This document shows positions 1 to 12,142 of a stretch of DNA of 64,000 nucleotides, one piece after another. The DNA lies in contig NC_061138.1 in NCBI RefSeq assembly GCF_905220365.1, positions 4,975,814 through 5,039,813 of the forward strand, read 5' to 3'. Every line of letters begins with the position of its first letter. The stretch's first letter is position 1. The notes beneath the pieces are model-generated. The model was not told the DNA's origin. It made no database searches and was given only the letters and a program-made list of their open reading frames with translations. The translations under genes were made by a program, and so were the position numbers. Source of the stretch: Vanessa cardui (Eukaryota; Arthropoda; Insecta; Lepidoptera; Nymphalidae).

Positions 1-79
1 TCTGTACTTTTTCATGATATTGGAAATTCTTAATCCTATTCTGCCAATATGACAAAAAAATAATTTATCGATTGTCCAA

Positions 80-150
80 ATTCTACCAACGGTTCAGAAA
101 GAACACCTCATCTTGGAAGAACCGGCGAAATAAACTCAGCGACAAAATCT
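80..150 (-). repeat. RTE-type LINE 3' tail fragment (family D)
   Basis: Read on the minus strand this matches the tail at 8075-8262 (words such as CCGGTTCTTC and GGTAGAATT). It is diverged and lacks the terminal ATTTTGATT repeats. It is a short dead remnant. Confidence 0.55.
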
Positions 151-704
151 ATCTAAAAACTATAGCATATAAATCTAAATACATTAAATTCATTTGCGTA
201 AACAAGAATTTATTTACAACTTATTATTATGTAGTAGTTTGAAAGATAAAAGAAAAGAGAAAAAAAGAAGTGAGTAGTGTTGTTAGATGGATTACAGTAA
301 GGATGGATTGATTGCTTAGCACGATCCTGGTTGTATTACAAGTTTTTATTTTGTTGGAATTTAAAATTAGTATAGTTCATCGATAATTTTACAAGCTATT
401 TTGCTTGCAGAGGGACTACAGGGGGACTACATACAATACGTTTTCATTAAATAATTGTAGAAAACAATAAAATATATCTTGTATAGTTTTTATGTTTTAT
501 TTGTTAATTTTATTTTGTTTCTTCTTTTTTTTTAATTACTGTGACTTATTTAAATTTTTGTGTTTACATAAATAAATTTGAGACGACTTACATATTATTA
601 TATTCATTTATATTTATATGTGTAATTGTTCATTTATTTTATTAGTATATATATTTATGTATATATGTATGTATGTTTATCTTTATATGTATTATTGTAT
701 ATAT
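151..704. other. AT-rich stretch with nothing recognised
   Basis: Low-complexity AT-rich DNA. The short open frame near 618 is built from TATATGT-type repeats and is not a gene. Confidence 0.6.
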
Positions 705-876
705 AAGGCACCACCTGCCTTTTCGCTGCACAATTTCCCCAAATCAAAGGTTGTCTGGCAGAAATCGCTACTTAGCGATAAGACCGCCTTTTTGTACATT
801 TTAATTTATTATTTTTGTTCCATGTAAAGTTTATTGTTTGTGGTGTACAATAAAGTATATTCTATCTATCTATCTA
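705..876 (+). repeat. Non-LTR retrotransposon 3' end with (TCTA)n tail (family E)
   Basis: A GC-richer block runs into GTGGTGTACAATAAAG and ends in four TCTA units. A polyadenylation-like AATAAAG followed by a short tandem tail is the usual 3' end of a CR1- or Jockey-like LINE. No reverse-transcriptase coding sequence remains. The clade assignment is inference. Confidence 0.6.
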
Positions 877-1758
877 AAATGTATTGAAATGGCAGATGGT
901 CTTTGATTCATATAATATCAAGCCATCAGATTTTGAAGAAAGATGTTATAGAAATTGCTTCGATTCTAATCAAAGCATTTAATTAAATAAGGTATATAGG
1001 TAATAGGACCAATAAGGTTACAGCGATAATATTTATCAAATAACCAAATTACCACTTACCAGCAACCAACAAACAAAATAATAAAATAGTCAATCTTTCT
1101 CCAAAAATATTTAGCATCGTGAATTAATTCCACTGTAATCGTTTAAAAACGTAATAAAACGATCACATTAAAAACTCCTTCGTCGTACAATGTAATTCTT
1201 AAACTCGTTCCTTTCATGCCGTATCTTAAAGGAATCTTGAAATTTAAAATTGTCAACAATTAAATGCAGCACGAACCATAATTATAGAAGAAAAAGTAGT
1301 CGTAGCCATGTCAATATAAATTGTAAAACAATCGTGCAAAGGTGAGACGGTAGATTAAAATTCTTTTCCGAACGATTGTGCTGTGAAGAGAACCGCAAAA
1401 ACTTGGCGCAGTGCCAACAGGTTTCGTCTGAAACAAGACGAATGAATGGCTCGAATTTATTTATCGGGAGTGACTTACTGACGATTTTCTAGCTTTAAAC
1501 GTTGTATTAAATTCTAGCGTACGTATACCGCAACGGTGGTGAACGTTACGAATGAGGAATTGGTATTCGCATTAGTCATTTCTTTAAATTTTCCTAGCAG
1601 ATACTCCTAAGGCATGGTATCAATAATATTTTTTCTCTGAACAAGAATTTTAAATTTGGAATATTTTATTTGTAATTGATTAGTAGCGCTATATTGTTTT
1701 TCATACCTACGAATTCGTAATAATTTGACAAAAGCCACAACATTTCTTAAAAAAATAT
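877..1758. other. No gene; slightly GC-richer island at about 1360-1530
   Basis: No repeat family or coding region was recognised. The island at 1360-1530 is less AT-rich than its surroundings and could be conserved non-coding DNA, but nothing in it identifies a function. Confidence 0.4.
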
Positions 1759-2064
1759 TATAGTACGACACAACTTAGATTTAGCTTTGGTAAAATTCGT
1801 AAAACCGGTCACATCCGAATTAAGTACGCTATCCCAAATTATCAATATTTATTTCTTATATAAATATGATCTTTACACTTTTATATTCCTCAATTTGACA
1901 CGTCGATTTACATATGCGCTTTCTCGGGTTGAACTTGAACTGACACGAGAATCTATAGCGACGAATGGCGCTATAGAGAGCTATTTCTATTGGGTGTATA
2001 AATCGGCATTAATGGGTTTTATTGCATCTGCCTATGCTACATCTAAATTGCGTCGTATTTATAC
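1759..2064. mobile_element. MITE F, copy 1 (terminal inverted repeats)
   Basis: The left end TAGTACGACACAACTTAGAT is mirrored at the right end, which reads ATACGACGCAATTTAGATG on the other strand. That gives terminal inverted repeats of about 25 bp. The flanks are TA-rich, consistent with a TA target duplication of Tc1/mariner type; this superfamily call is inference. There is no transposase. The internal words TTCGTAAAACCG and ATCTATAGCGACGAATGGCG recur in the copies at 13993, 16344 and 23851. The open frame inside (1787-2068) is part of the element. Confidence 0.8.
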
Positions 2065-2477
2065 CTAAAAACGACACAAAAATATGAAGATTTCCTTTGT
2101 AATATGTTGAATCATATATTTATAAGACGGTGATGATGATTATGTAGGTATTATTAAGCACAATGGATATGTTAATGTATTTTTTTTGTTGGCAATCATT
2201 TGGAAATAATAATATCTCTTGCAATGTTCCACTGTGTACATTGGCTAATTTTTCGCTTGATTCAATCAATATTACGAAATTTAATATTTATTTATCTGAA
2301 ACCATCATACAATATATTTAATGAATGTAAAAAACCAGTAGCAAAAGACAAAGAATAACTGTTTACTCTAAAGGAAATTGTCCATTTGGGATAAGGCCGG
2401 CTTTGTAACATCAATATTTGTTTTAATGTAACTGTATTTTAAAGTCAACATTGAACTTTCCATTTATTATATTATTA

Positions 2478-2560
2478 CTAGTGGGTTTCCCACGAAACTT
2501 AGCGTATATTCAAAAGATTTTTTTTCTTCTATGTGCACTGGTCTCCCATAACCACTGACA
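2478..2560 (-). mobile_element. Possible Helitron 3' end
   Basis: On the minus strand a short hairpin (GTGGG AAA CCCAC) is followed directly by CTAG and T, the layout of a Helitron 3' terminus. The internal sequence and 5' end are not clear, so the right limit is a guess. Confidence 0.35.
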
Positions 2561-5500
2561 CTATTAATTTATAAGACTATTTGAAAATAAAGCAGGACTT
2601 AACAGTCCTGTCAACTGGTAAATTAGCTAACGAGATTGTGTGTAACAAAATCGTCACTATAATCAACCTCATTTATGGACACTCGAAACGGCTTGACTGT
2701 TACATATTATACCTAATACGTCTTTATCAATCACGTCCAATTGAACGCATGTGGTAAACACTGACATGTCATATATAATTTACTATCTGTGTCATTGTTG
2801 TATTGGATTTGATGTCAAATATTATTAATTATTAAATGGTATACCTAGGTTGTATAAGCAGAATTACAAGCCTAAATGGTTGTGCATTTTAACCGAAGTT
2901 TGTAATATTTCAGTGATTCAGTATGTTCTTGTTGGTAGAGGAAAATATGGTAACAAAACTAGAATGTAATGAATGATATTCTAGTATTTATGAATATTCA
3001 CCAATCAGCATAGGAGCAGCATAACGGAAATAAATACGCCATACCGGAGAAGAACACATTATATTTACAGGCTGGTATTTTTTTGTCATACTTAGACAAT
3101 TATTTGTGAAATTCACTCATTTTGAGGTCTATTTTAGTTCAGAGTTTCTATCAAAGCATACGAAATTATTCAATTTATATTACACGCGGAAGAAACGAAG
3201 TTAATAGCTATAAATCAGGACGAGCACATCAAAGTTTCTCATGGTCTTAATTCGTCTATTATTTATCCCATACTCAGCATAGAAGGGAAACATCGTAAGA
3301 ATTCTCCAAATGCCAAAGCAATTCTGACTATTTTACTTTTAGATTTGAGCCCACAGTTTATTAACAATACCTTTATAATATCAAAAATGATAAGATCTTT
3401 ATAGAAAACGATCATCATAGTATGAATACGTAATGCAAAATATGACTATATAAGGCGAGAGGACTAAGGAAAGGAATATTGATTGTGTCAAGGGCGATTA
3501 AATTCAGAGACGGAGAGACGAAATTAAACATCAATAAAATTCAGTGCGTACAAAATCGATGATGAAAAATATAGATTATGATATAATTTTAGACATCTTT
3601 GTGTAAAAATCAGTATTTTTAACATTAGATACTTAATACAGACAAGAATCCCTTGCCTCAAAAGTCAAAATTATTTAACGATAACAAAAAACGAGATGAC
3701 ACTTATCTTGTTCTATATTCGTACCTGCAGTTCTACGATGGACTTGATCGAAACCTACCCACAATTATATATCGTAAACAAAAATAGTATTAGCTGACAA
3801 CATGTCTGCAAAATTCGTATAATCGAGGTACTTCGATATTAAGTCCGTGAAATTCAATGACGTTACAGTCCAACGGTCGGCTATATTTGACGTTTTCGGG
3901 TGCGTTCAGAAATCTTATCAAGAATATTTATTATTAGTTCTCACAACGTCTATAAAGATGTTATAATGGAAGTAAATGAATTTACTGTATATGTTAATTT
4001 TTGTTCATTTCACCTGAACGAGTCCAATTTTCATCTAGTATCATAATAAAATACAATATAACAACAGCTAAGTTTCCACTGATTATGTTTGAATGAATTA
4101 ATTAATACAGTGAATGTGTGAAGTGACTTATTCTATAAAGACAAAAATAAGTCTTATCATTTCTTTTCTGAAAGATTGAAAAGCAATAGTTTAAATAAAA
4201 GCTCGAATGACAATGTTTACATGTTTACGTCTTGTATATTGGAAAATATGTGGTTTGGTTTACGTGTCAGTGGCCCTTGATCGATACAATACCGTCTACG
4301 TTCGTCTTCACTCTGTTTCGAACTATCCATGTATTCAACGTACATTTTATAAATATAATTCCAGCTTTTATAAGGCATCGACTATATTGAATCGAAATAT
4401 ACATCAAATTTGAAATAATGGGTTTTAAGTCATTTATTTAATATTTTGTTATATTAAATATAATACAAAGCAACTTTTGAGTATGGTGTGATGCTTTCGA
4501 TCAACTTTGAGCTACATCTTCGCTAATTTGTATGTAACAAGTTCTGACTGGTTTTTTATGACGTTCGTTTTATTGGTTAGTTAGTTGATCGGTTATATTA
4601 GCCTGTTTATAGTTCTGCTTTCTGTGCAAATTATGAAGTACTAGAAATATTTATGCTTATTGCAGACTTAGCGGGATACCTTAATGAGATACCTCAGATA
4701 TCGTTGATATTTTCACTTTTTTTAAATGTATTTTTTTTAGGTTTCCGATACACGAACTTATTTCATTATATCGAGACACACACACACACTGCAAATGCAC
4801 TACTTTCATAATAATTGATTTGCTTATATGGTTACATTACATGTACATAAATTAAAAATTATTTATATTTCTTAGATTTATCACACTAAAAATATTAATG
4901 TAAATGCTCACTTACAATAGACCATTATTAATAATTGTTATGTATAATATAATATGTAGACTACGATAGCTCGGGCAGAAACCTCAGTGGTTTTTTGTTG
5001 CTATTATTGTTTTGATATGTGTAATTTTGTAAATCGTTTAAACGATTAATAAAAAAAAAAATAATGACATTACGAAAGTTTAAACTTTACCAAGACTAAT
5101 TAGTACTTTGAGCATAAACTAGTAAGCCTATACATGATACGTTTAACAATGTAATTCCACGTTGATTCCATCATCCGACGCTTAGGATCTCAAATGACAT
5201 TTTCATATCGTAAAATCTCATTATAATGAAACCACTCGTTCCATACTTAATTTACATGAAGTGTTGCCGAACTGTTATCTTCAACGATGTTTTAATATTA
5301 CGCTTTATTCAAACGAGATCGGAAACTTTAAACTAATATTCGTTTTAAATGCTTTAAAATATAATTTTACCATTTGTTGACTCATTTTTAACCTAAGCTG
5401 ACGTAGACTAATTAATTGGCTAAATTAAAACATACACGATTGTCTATTAACAATTTGTAAATATGATTTAATTATTTTTGACATTATTATTATTATTATT

Positions 5501-6276
5501 ATTTATCGTTTATTTTTTTTATTTTCGGTAGTCTAGTAAGACTATAAATATTTATTTTATTAGAAAACAGGTCAGCTATGATTTTGTGAAAATTAGGTTA
5601 GTGAATAGTTTCATGTATATATAATAAGGTCCTTATTTAAATTATCATCTGAAACTTTCTTTTAAATGATCAATAATATATTTTTTATCAATATCGGTAT
5701 CAAAACAGTTTTAAATCAACAAATAGACAGAAATTTTGCCACTTAAGCTGCATCTACACAAAATTTAAATTAGTAAATAATGTGTTATCAAAAAGTGTTG
5801 ATTAATCGTGCCTGTTACTAAAATAATTTAAGGACATTTGTTTCAGTTATGAATTAAAATACTACATCGTTATAGATATTCTATTTCTTCAGATATAAAT
5901 GGACCAGATATAAAAATACTTATAAGTAGAACAATAAAAATTTGTGAAATGCAAAATATGAAGAAATACAAACTGCCAATGAAAATGCTTTTGTGATAAA
6001 TTATTCAGAGTACGGCTTAGGTCGATAAACTACCGTCGTGACTGGAAAAACACTTATGTCTGAAGCTATATATAGAGGAGAAATTAAATTCGTCATAAAA
6101 TCGATCAATCTAGATTTTAATGGTTGACTCATTATAACATACGCAACATAAACTATCGGCTCTACGTTAAATAATTATTTTGTTTTGTCTAAGATTTTTT
6201 TAAATAAGAAGGTACATAGATCCGGAAATAGGTCGAAAATTTATTGGCATTATAAAACCATTGACCACACCTTATA
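2561..6276. other. 3.7 kb AT-rich stretch with nothing recognised
   Basis: No repeat family, tRNA-like head or convincing open frame was seen. The open frame at 4207-4413 has no signal peptide, domain or coding-like composition. Short simple repeats occur, for example (AC)n near 4779 and (TTA)n near 5485. Confidence 0.5.
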
Positions 6277-6443
6277 TCTATATTAATATTATAAATGTGA
6301 AAGTAACTCTGTCTGTCTGTTGCTCTTTCACGACCAAATTTGATGGAATTTAGCATGAAGAAAACTTGAATCAAAGAAAAAGCTTTTTTTGTTTAACACA
6401 TGACAACCAATTCCCTAACGCAAGCGAAGCTGCGGAGGACTAG
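6277..6443 (+). mobile_element. Complete short non-autonomous Helitron
   Basis: It starts with TCTATATTAATATTATAAATG-type sequence after an A and ends in CTAG before a T, the exact A|TC...CTAG|T insertion pattern of Helitrons. Just before the end is a GC-rich stem-loop region (GCAAGCGAAGCTGCGG). The internal TCTGTCTGTTGCTCTTTCACG is the block shared with the copies at 14838 and 47774. At 167 bp it has no Rep/helicase coding capacity. Confidence 0.82.
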
Positions 6444-6504
6444 TTGAGAATATGACACTTTGGAACTGTCATTATATGCCCTTACATTGTGAAACTACAC
6501 GGCG

Positions 6505-6595
6505 CCCTTACCCTACTAACTGGAACACAACAATATATGTGGTAGAATGGGAGCTAACTCAGACGGCCTTGCATGGAGATCTGTCACTTAAACTT
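6505..6595 (-). repeat. Diverged fragment of A-tailed retroposon (family A)
   Basis: The words CTGGAACACAACAATA and CTCAGACGGCCTTGCA line up with the middle and 5' part of family A in antisense. It is heavily decayed. Confidence 0.45.
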
Positions 6596-6599
6596 TACT

Positions 6600-7200
6600 C
6601 TCATGTTTAGTTAAACATTTATTTATTTTGCTCGTTCATACGTCATAAGCAACTAAAATTACAATAATATGACGTTTTTACCTAACTTTAAAAAGGACTT
6701 AAAAACCCTCTTTACGGCAAATTCGATACCAATCGATTTCTCCCATTTTCGAATTGATTTCCTTTGAAATTATTAAAGCATAATAATATACTCATCTAAA
6801 ATAAATTATCAATATCTACATTTTAAGCCAAGAGTTATGTCGAATTAATTATAACTTTTATAAAAAAAATCGCTTATTTAAGGAGAAGTAAGTTTCCTAA
6901 ATAAATGTATTTTTAATTAATAGTATATCAATAGCACTTCCCCTTAATATTTTGAAGTAATACCTCTGTATTACTTTTACGTTACTGCAATCACATAAAT
7001 GTTTTACGATAATCGATTTTGGAATACAAGTACCTACTATTAAATTATAAAGCCCTTAAAATCTACTTCAATAGGTATAAGTGAGATTTTTTATTGCTTT
7101 AATTTACATTTCATTAATTCATCTATTAAAACTGTATGCTACCTTTACGAAAAGGTAAAACTATTATTGTGTATTATTAAATGCTTTTTAAATCTTTAAG
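6600..7200. other. AT-rich stretch with nothing recognised
   Basis: No repeats or coding signals seen. Confidence 0.5.
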
Positions 7201-7428
7201 ATGTTAAAAATAAGGAATGTTTTAATGGACAAAAAACAAAAGAATTTCGTTCTACAAAAATATTATTCTAAACTAGAACTTTCTACGAAACTGGTGCACA
7301 CTTACGGCGACCCAAGAGTTAGCGCTTACATAGCTCAAAGACTGAGCCTGGCAATTCAGAGAGATAATCATGTGCCAGAGTTTGGGTACAATGTCAGAGG
7401 TCATTATGGACGACGTGTACTTTTGTAA
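7201..7428 (+). pseudogene. Reverse-transcriptase-type ORF C-terminal remnant (family K, copy 1)
   Basis: The open frame of 75 codons contains, at about residues 35-56, GDPRVSAYIAQRLSLAIQR followed by DN. The same block, in better shape, is at 47029-47120 (GDRRAGSFFAQRIG then TIQRGNAA) and in decayed form at 10785. The shared block is the protein tail of a mobile element, probably the region after a reverse-transcriptase domain; I recall it as very common in insect hypothetical proteins but cannot name the clade. The first 30 residues are AT-rich and probably not coding. The last 19 do not match the other copies, so the copy is broken after the QR(G)N motif. Confidence 0.5.
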
Positions 7429-7520
7429 TTTGTATTTTTTTTCTTTCCTGTTTTCATCTATTTAAGCGTTAGTAATAATTTTTGCTTTTTACTGATGAGT
7501 TCTATATTTATTCCAATACT

Positions 7521-7660
7521 CTACAGACATTGGAAGCTGTATCACGGTATCTTTGTATTTTCGAGCGTCTTAAAACTGGCCATATTTTTAAGAATATTTG
7601 GAGGTAAAATTTTAGGATCGGGATAGAGTTTAACGTAAAATATGTGACATTTCGTAATAT
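7521..7660. repeat. Unnamed dispersed repeat M, copy 1
   Basis: The words ACAGACATTGGAAGCTGTATC and then TTTAGGATCG and GTTTAACGTAA line up in order with 9429-9565. I do not recognise the family. No terminal inverted repeats or tail are visible. Confidence 0.5.
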
Positions 7661-8074
7661 ATTAAAAAAACAAACTATTTTATAGTATTAAAATTCAATG
7701 TCTCGTTGTCTTGGGGGCTATATATGGGGGGCATATACATATGGACGCAGATTCCCATAATTCTGGGTTTAAACACTAGTTTGGGCCGATAAAAATAATT
7801 TGGGACTATCTGTCGATTTTTTTTCAGCAGCAACACATATCCTGGAAGTTGGAAGTGTACACACACCGTACCTCGGACCTTATAAAGCTTGGTTTGTACC
7901 TAAATATTTTCGTAGAATTTCTCATCATATTAAATTACACGTTTATAAAAAAATACATTGCTAAAAAAGGCGTATTATTCGATACAAGATTTTGGAGATG
8001 ATAAAAAAGCGTGGAATTAATACCTGTTGACTTCCAGGCAGGATATATTAATTTAAATAATTGTATTAACTAAC

Positions 8075-8262
8075 ATGACTGTACATTTTTTTAAATTTTG
8101 AAAAAGAGTAACTACTGAGTTTCTTGCCGGTTCTTCTCGGTAGAATCTACTTTCCAAACCGGTGGTAGCTGCACTTAATTGTTATATGACGATTCAAAAG
8201 TGCTTGAAAAAGACCACTTGAATAAAGTATATTTTGATTTTGATTTTTATGATTTAGATTTT
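8075..8262 (+). repeat. RTE-type LINE 3' tail (family D)
   Basis: Contains TTCTTGCCGGTTCTTCTCGG, AAACCGGTGGTAGCT and the terminal GAATAAAGTATATTTTGATT followed by repeated GATTTT units. This block is abundant in Lepidoptera as a LINE 3' end. Copies in this window: 26283-26445 (minus) and 80-150 (minus fragment). No open frame remains. Confidence 0.7.
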
Positions 8263-8356
8263 ATGCGAATGTAAAAATAAAGAACACACCTTTGCTAATA
8301 CACGAGCTTGTAGACTATAATATATATACGTAGGTCACATATCATTATCATTTGAG

Positions 8357-8381
8357 AGCCGAGATGGCTCAGTGGTTCAAT
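8357..8381 (+). repeat. SINE head fragment (family B)
   Basis: GAGCCGAGATGGCTCAGTGG matches the tRNA-like 5' head (A box) of the SINE copies at 22092 and 45266, then stops abruptly. Nothing else of the SINE remains. Confidence 0.6.
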
Positions 8382-9428
8382 TAAAATAATGTTGTATAAT
8401 GACACGCACACTAATATATTTACATGATGTAACAATATTTAGTTCTGGTTTAATTTTTAATATCAGAATATCAGTAGTCGTACGTATATCAGAATTTCAA
8501 ATTCATGCTAGTACTTTTTAATGTTATGATAAAATATCGCTGCGCTACCTGACCACACTAATCCCGCCCTCGACCACATACACATTTTAATAAATGATGC
8601 AGCCGGATAGTGTACGATGAAGACTTAAATAAATATTAGCTAGAGCGGAAATGTATGAAATTCTAATTGGTTCGCTGATTCACGGAGTCCGGTCTAATTT
8701 TAAATTTAAATGGGATAGACACGTCCGCGTTGAAATAAAGCTTTGAAACATTTTGTTGACATTAAACTTTTATAACGTTTTACGAAAAATACATCTGTCA
8801 TTTTGTGTTTGTTGCTCACTTTGAGGACTCATCTTCAAAGTGTAATACAACGCTTAATTTAGTCAAGCTTATAGAACTATTTTAAACATGTTCGTTTCGA
8901 TTGAAGAGTTAAGTATGGTTAGCAAAAAAAATAATGCAATAATTTTCTATGGTGTTTTTATTTTTTGTTTAAACTAACATCCTAAAAATAAACAGACTGC
9001 TTATATCTAATATTACTTATGTCTTTTCATCTTATATAAGTGCTTACACAGACACTGTTCTAATTACATAATGCTGTCTTTTTCTTATGAATAGCAAATC
9101 AATCATACTAGAAAGAGAGGAAATACTATTGAAAAAAAACACAGCAAGACAATTATTATAAGTTAAATAAAAAAATAAATACTGAAATTCTGTGTTCGTT
9201 TTATAAATTATCTGCGACAAAGTCATGAAATAAATAGCTGTAATTTTGTATAGAGGCAGTTTTATTGTTCAGCGTAATTACTCATTTTATGATTTGTTAC
9301 CAACCAGGCATTGGGATATAAACGAAATCTCACATTCCAAGTTACCAAATGAACAATTGGAACAGTGGTCTCCTTGCCGCTGAAATAGCTCTATAATTTT
9401 ATTTATGTGGCGGTTCTGTTTAAACACT
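8382..9428. other. No gene recognised
   Basis: AT-rich DNA without recognised repeats. The minus-strand open frame at 9044-9226 looks like chance. Confidence 0.45.
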
Positions 9429-9565
9429 TTACAGACATTGAATGCTGTATCAAGAGATATTTGTGTTTACGGACGTTTTAAGATTAGCCCAATTCCTTCG
9501 AGCATTTGAGAGTGAAATATTAAGGATCGAGTTAGAAACGTAATGTTTGCGATATTTAGTATCTT
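9429..9565. repeat. Unnamed dispersed repeat M, copy 2
   Basis: Matches 7521-7660 in order: ACAGACATTGAATGCTGTATC, TTTGTGTTTACGGACGTTTTAA, AAGGATCGAGTTAGAAACG. The two copies lie 1.9 kb apart in the same orientation. The repeat may also have a weak third relative near 61490-61610, which shares TTATTTAGTATCTTTT. Confidence 0.5.
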
Positions 9566-10782
9566 TTTTGTGTCACAAGGAGGTTTTACTATTTAAATTA
9601 TGATTAATTATAAGTAATGAATAATTGAAGCGTTTTAATAGGACTTAAACAAAACAATAATAATAAGAATCGTACTAATGACAGTTTATTATTCAAAGAG
9701 CAAAAAAATATTTCAATTGTTCATAATATTTTTTTATAATATTATTATTGTATAATGTGTATGAATCATAATCTGGGTACATTGTTATTGTCGTCTATTT
9801 ATGTAGTCCGTAAGAACAAAAAATCTTGTATTCTAAATTATATACAACGTGTTGGATATAAAGTTTTAAAGGTAATGACGTTGTCCTATTATTTAACTAA
9901 ATATCATTATAATGCAATTTAAAATCGGCATAAAGTCAAGTTAACTTATATCGCGTAACTTATAACGCGGCCACTCTATCGTTGCTTCTGGTGGATGCTG
10001 ATTTGAGTGATATTCTTTCGATATAATTCTTTGTTACGATATAATTCTTCTCGAGATTAATACCCGAAGCACAGATTCAAAATCTATCTACTATCCACTG
10101 GGTAACCGTAGCTCTAAATTATGTTTAAATTATTTCTGTCATATTGATTTGATTTGATTTGCAATGGAAAATGTTTTATCGAATTAATCTTATATACACT
10201 GACACATAGTACCTTGATTTAAATGAGAAACGAGGTAATAAAATGAAGGTTTGTGTTGAGCCTTCGTGAATACGAGCACATCTCCGAATTACGTAATAAA
10301 CTCAAGTGGCTCCCAAGTCGGTTTCGAAGGAAAAATCATCCACTGTTCTCTTTAACGTTGAATCTTTTGAATGGTCCGGATTTGTACTTAAAATGATGTT
10401 GGTTTTGGTGGGAACCTTAAATCGAAGAGCAATCCGGTCTGGATTGCTCTGAAGTTTTTATTAAGTTATTGCTCTAAAGTGATATAATGATCATAATCTT
10501 TTATATTTTATGAGATTTGAATGAATTTCTGACGTCGGTGTCACTTGATTCCAAACAGTCTCAATCCCTACTAACTGAAAGAACATATCCGATGAAAAAA
10601 TCTCTAACTAAGACATACACATATATTTTTAATATCGATTCAGTAATCGTATTTTACACACGTATATTACACCTATTTATATAGCGTAGTCGCTCATTTT
10701 ATCATGGTGTTTTTTAAATTGTTATTATTCTTGCTTACTCTTTATATACTTGTGTGTACAAAGTGTAAAAATAACTAACATT
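9566..10782. other. No gene recognised
   Basis: AT-rich DNA. No repeat family or coding signal identified. Confidence 0.45.
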
Positions 10783-10990
10783 CAAGGAGTCAGTCCAGGA
10801 TTTGCCAAGAGAATCGAAGTTGCAATTGAACGGTGAAAAATTGCTAACATTCTCAACACCATTCCACGCGGTGATTTGTACCGTAGCTATTTTTAATTTT
10901 GTTTTATGTAGTTATTTAAGATTTTGTTATAGATACATTATATCAATTTGTATTAAACTATCATAAAAATAATAAAACAATAGTCCGAAA
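10783..10990 (+). pseudogene. Reverse-transcriptase-type ORF tail (family K, copy 2)
   Basis: Translated from about 10787, the frame gives FAKRIEVAIER, a stop, then KIANILNTIPRGDLYRSYF and the natural stop. This aligns with FAQRIGITIQRGNAAIILATIPRGQDLY at 47050. An in-frame TGA replaces the glycine codon of the QRGN motif. The AT-rich sequence after the stop also resembles that after the 46945 copy, so the homology extends into the 3' untranslated part. It is a dead fragment with no upstream coding left. Confidence 0.6.
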
Positions 10991-11689
10991 AAATGTCTTA
11001 CGTTGTTAAAATAATATACAATACCTATTTCGCTGTTCGTTCTCTCTCTTTGTTCCTAAAAAAGTTTTATTTAAATATACAAATATAATCATACAATGAA
11101 CATATTTACTAAATAGAAGGTATAGAAATAGTTAAATTTATAATTCAAATAAGCACAATGAAAATTTAAAATACGCTCGTCAAAATTAAATATTGAATCT
11201 TAATCAAAAACATAATATAAAACAAAAAAAGGTAGAGTCATAAAACTTGTTCTAAATAAACCTCCATTTAATACTCTTTAAGGACGAATAGAGGCGCATT
11301 GTGAATTCTTAACGAGCAGTTAAAACGTCAGTAAACTGTTTAATGAGATTATTAAACCAGTAGGGAATGTTTATCAATTCAACCCGCCTTTTCTGGAACC
11401 ATGAAAACGTAGCGCTATTTAAATTTTAACAGCGCTTCTTTCGCTGGACGAAATGGAAGCTTAAATAAATAAGCTAACCAGATTGTGACGTCACGCAGAC
11501 CGCTGACCCACTAACGTCATGGAAGACTTCAAATGAATCTCGAGATAACAGCGAGATGTCGGAACTGTATTTGGTTAAGTATCCGTTTTGATTGGATGTT
11601 TTATAGTTATTTTAATCCAGATGGAATTAGGGAAATTTAACTTTATTATTTACTGATTTAGTATTAGAGCATTAATATTGACGACCTCC
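10991..11689. other. No gene; GC-richer island at 11289-11590
   Basis: The first 300 bases are AT-rich and plain. The island at 11289-11590 is clearly less AT-rich and matches no repeat recognised in this window. It has no long open frame. Conserved regulatory DNA or an old element are both possible. Confidence 0.4.
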
Positions 11690-11880
11690 GTGGTCGAGTG
11701 GTGTTCCTGGGTTCGATTCCGAGAGTCGATGTAGATGATCATTAGTTTTCTATGTTTTCTTGGGTCTGGGTGTTTGTGATACCGTCGTTACTTTTGATTT
11801 TCAATAACACAAGTACTTTAGCTACTTACATTGGGATCAGAGTAATGTATGTGATGTTGTCTCATATTTATATTAGACCA
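11690..11880 (+). repeat. tRNA-headed SINE (family C), internally deleted
   Basis: The head GACGACCTCCGTGGTCGAGTGG jumps straight to a B-box-like GGGTTCGATTCC, so about 40 bp between the promoter boxes is missing. The body has CTTGGGTCTGGGTGTTTGTG and the tail GATCAGAGTAATGTATGTGA. Other copies are at 29180, 48861, 52528, 55813 and 55988. It is non-autonomous and presumably once mobilised by a LINE sharing its tail. Confidence 0.75.
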
Positions 11881-12142
11881 TTCTTTAAGATCATTAACAA
11901 AAGCGTTAGTAATCTACAATATCCTTAAATGTATTGATTTAGTGTTATCATTCTTATTGATGCTATAAAGTTTATAAATCTCTATATAGTATAAAATAAA
12001 GTCGCTTCGTATGATAGATAGGTGGCGTTGACGATATAAGGAATTGTTTACTTTTTACGACCTCTCATAAATGAAGAGTGATAACGACCTACCATCCTAC
12101 CAGGTAATCTCTTCATCCGTTTGTCTATATAATATAATATAT
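11881..12142. other. Spacer with nothing recognised
   Basis: AT-rich spacer between a SINE and a Helitron. Confidence 0.45.

Noticed and set aside
1787..2068. 93-codon open frame
   Set aside because: Lies wholly inside MITE F and ends in its terminal repeat. No coding-like features.
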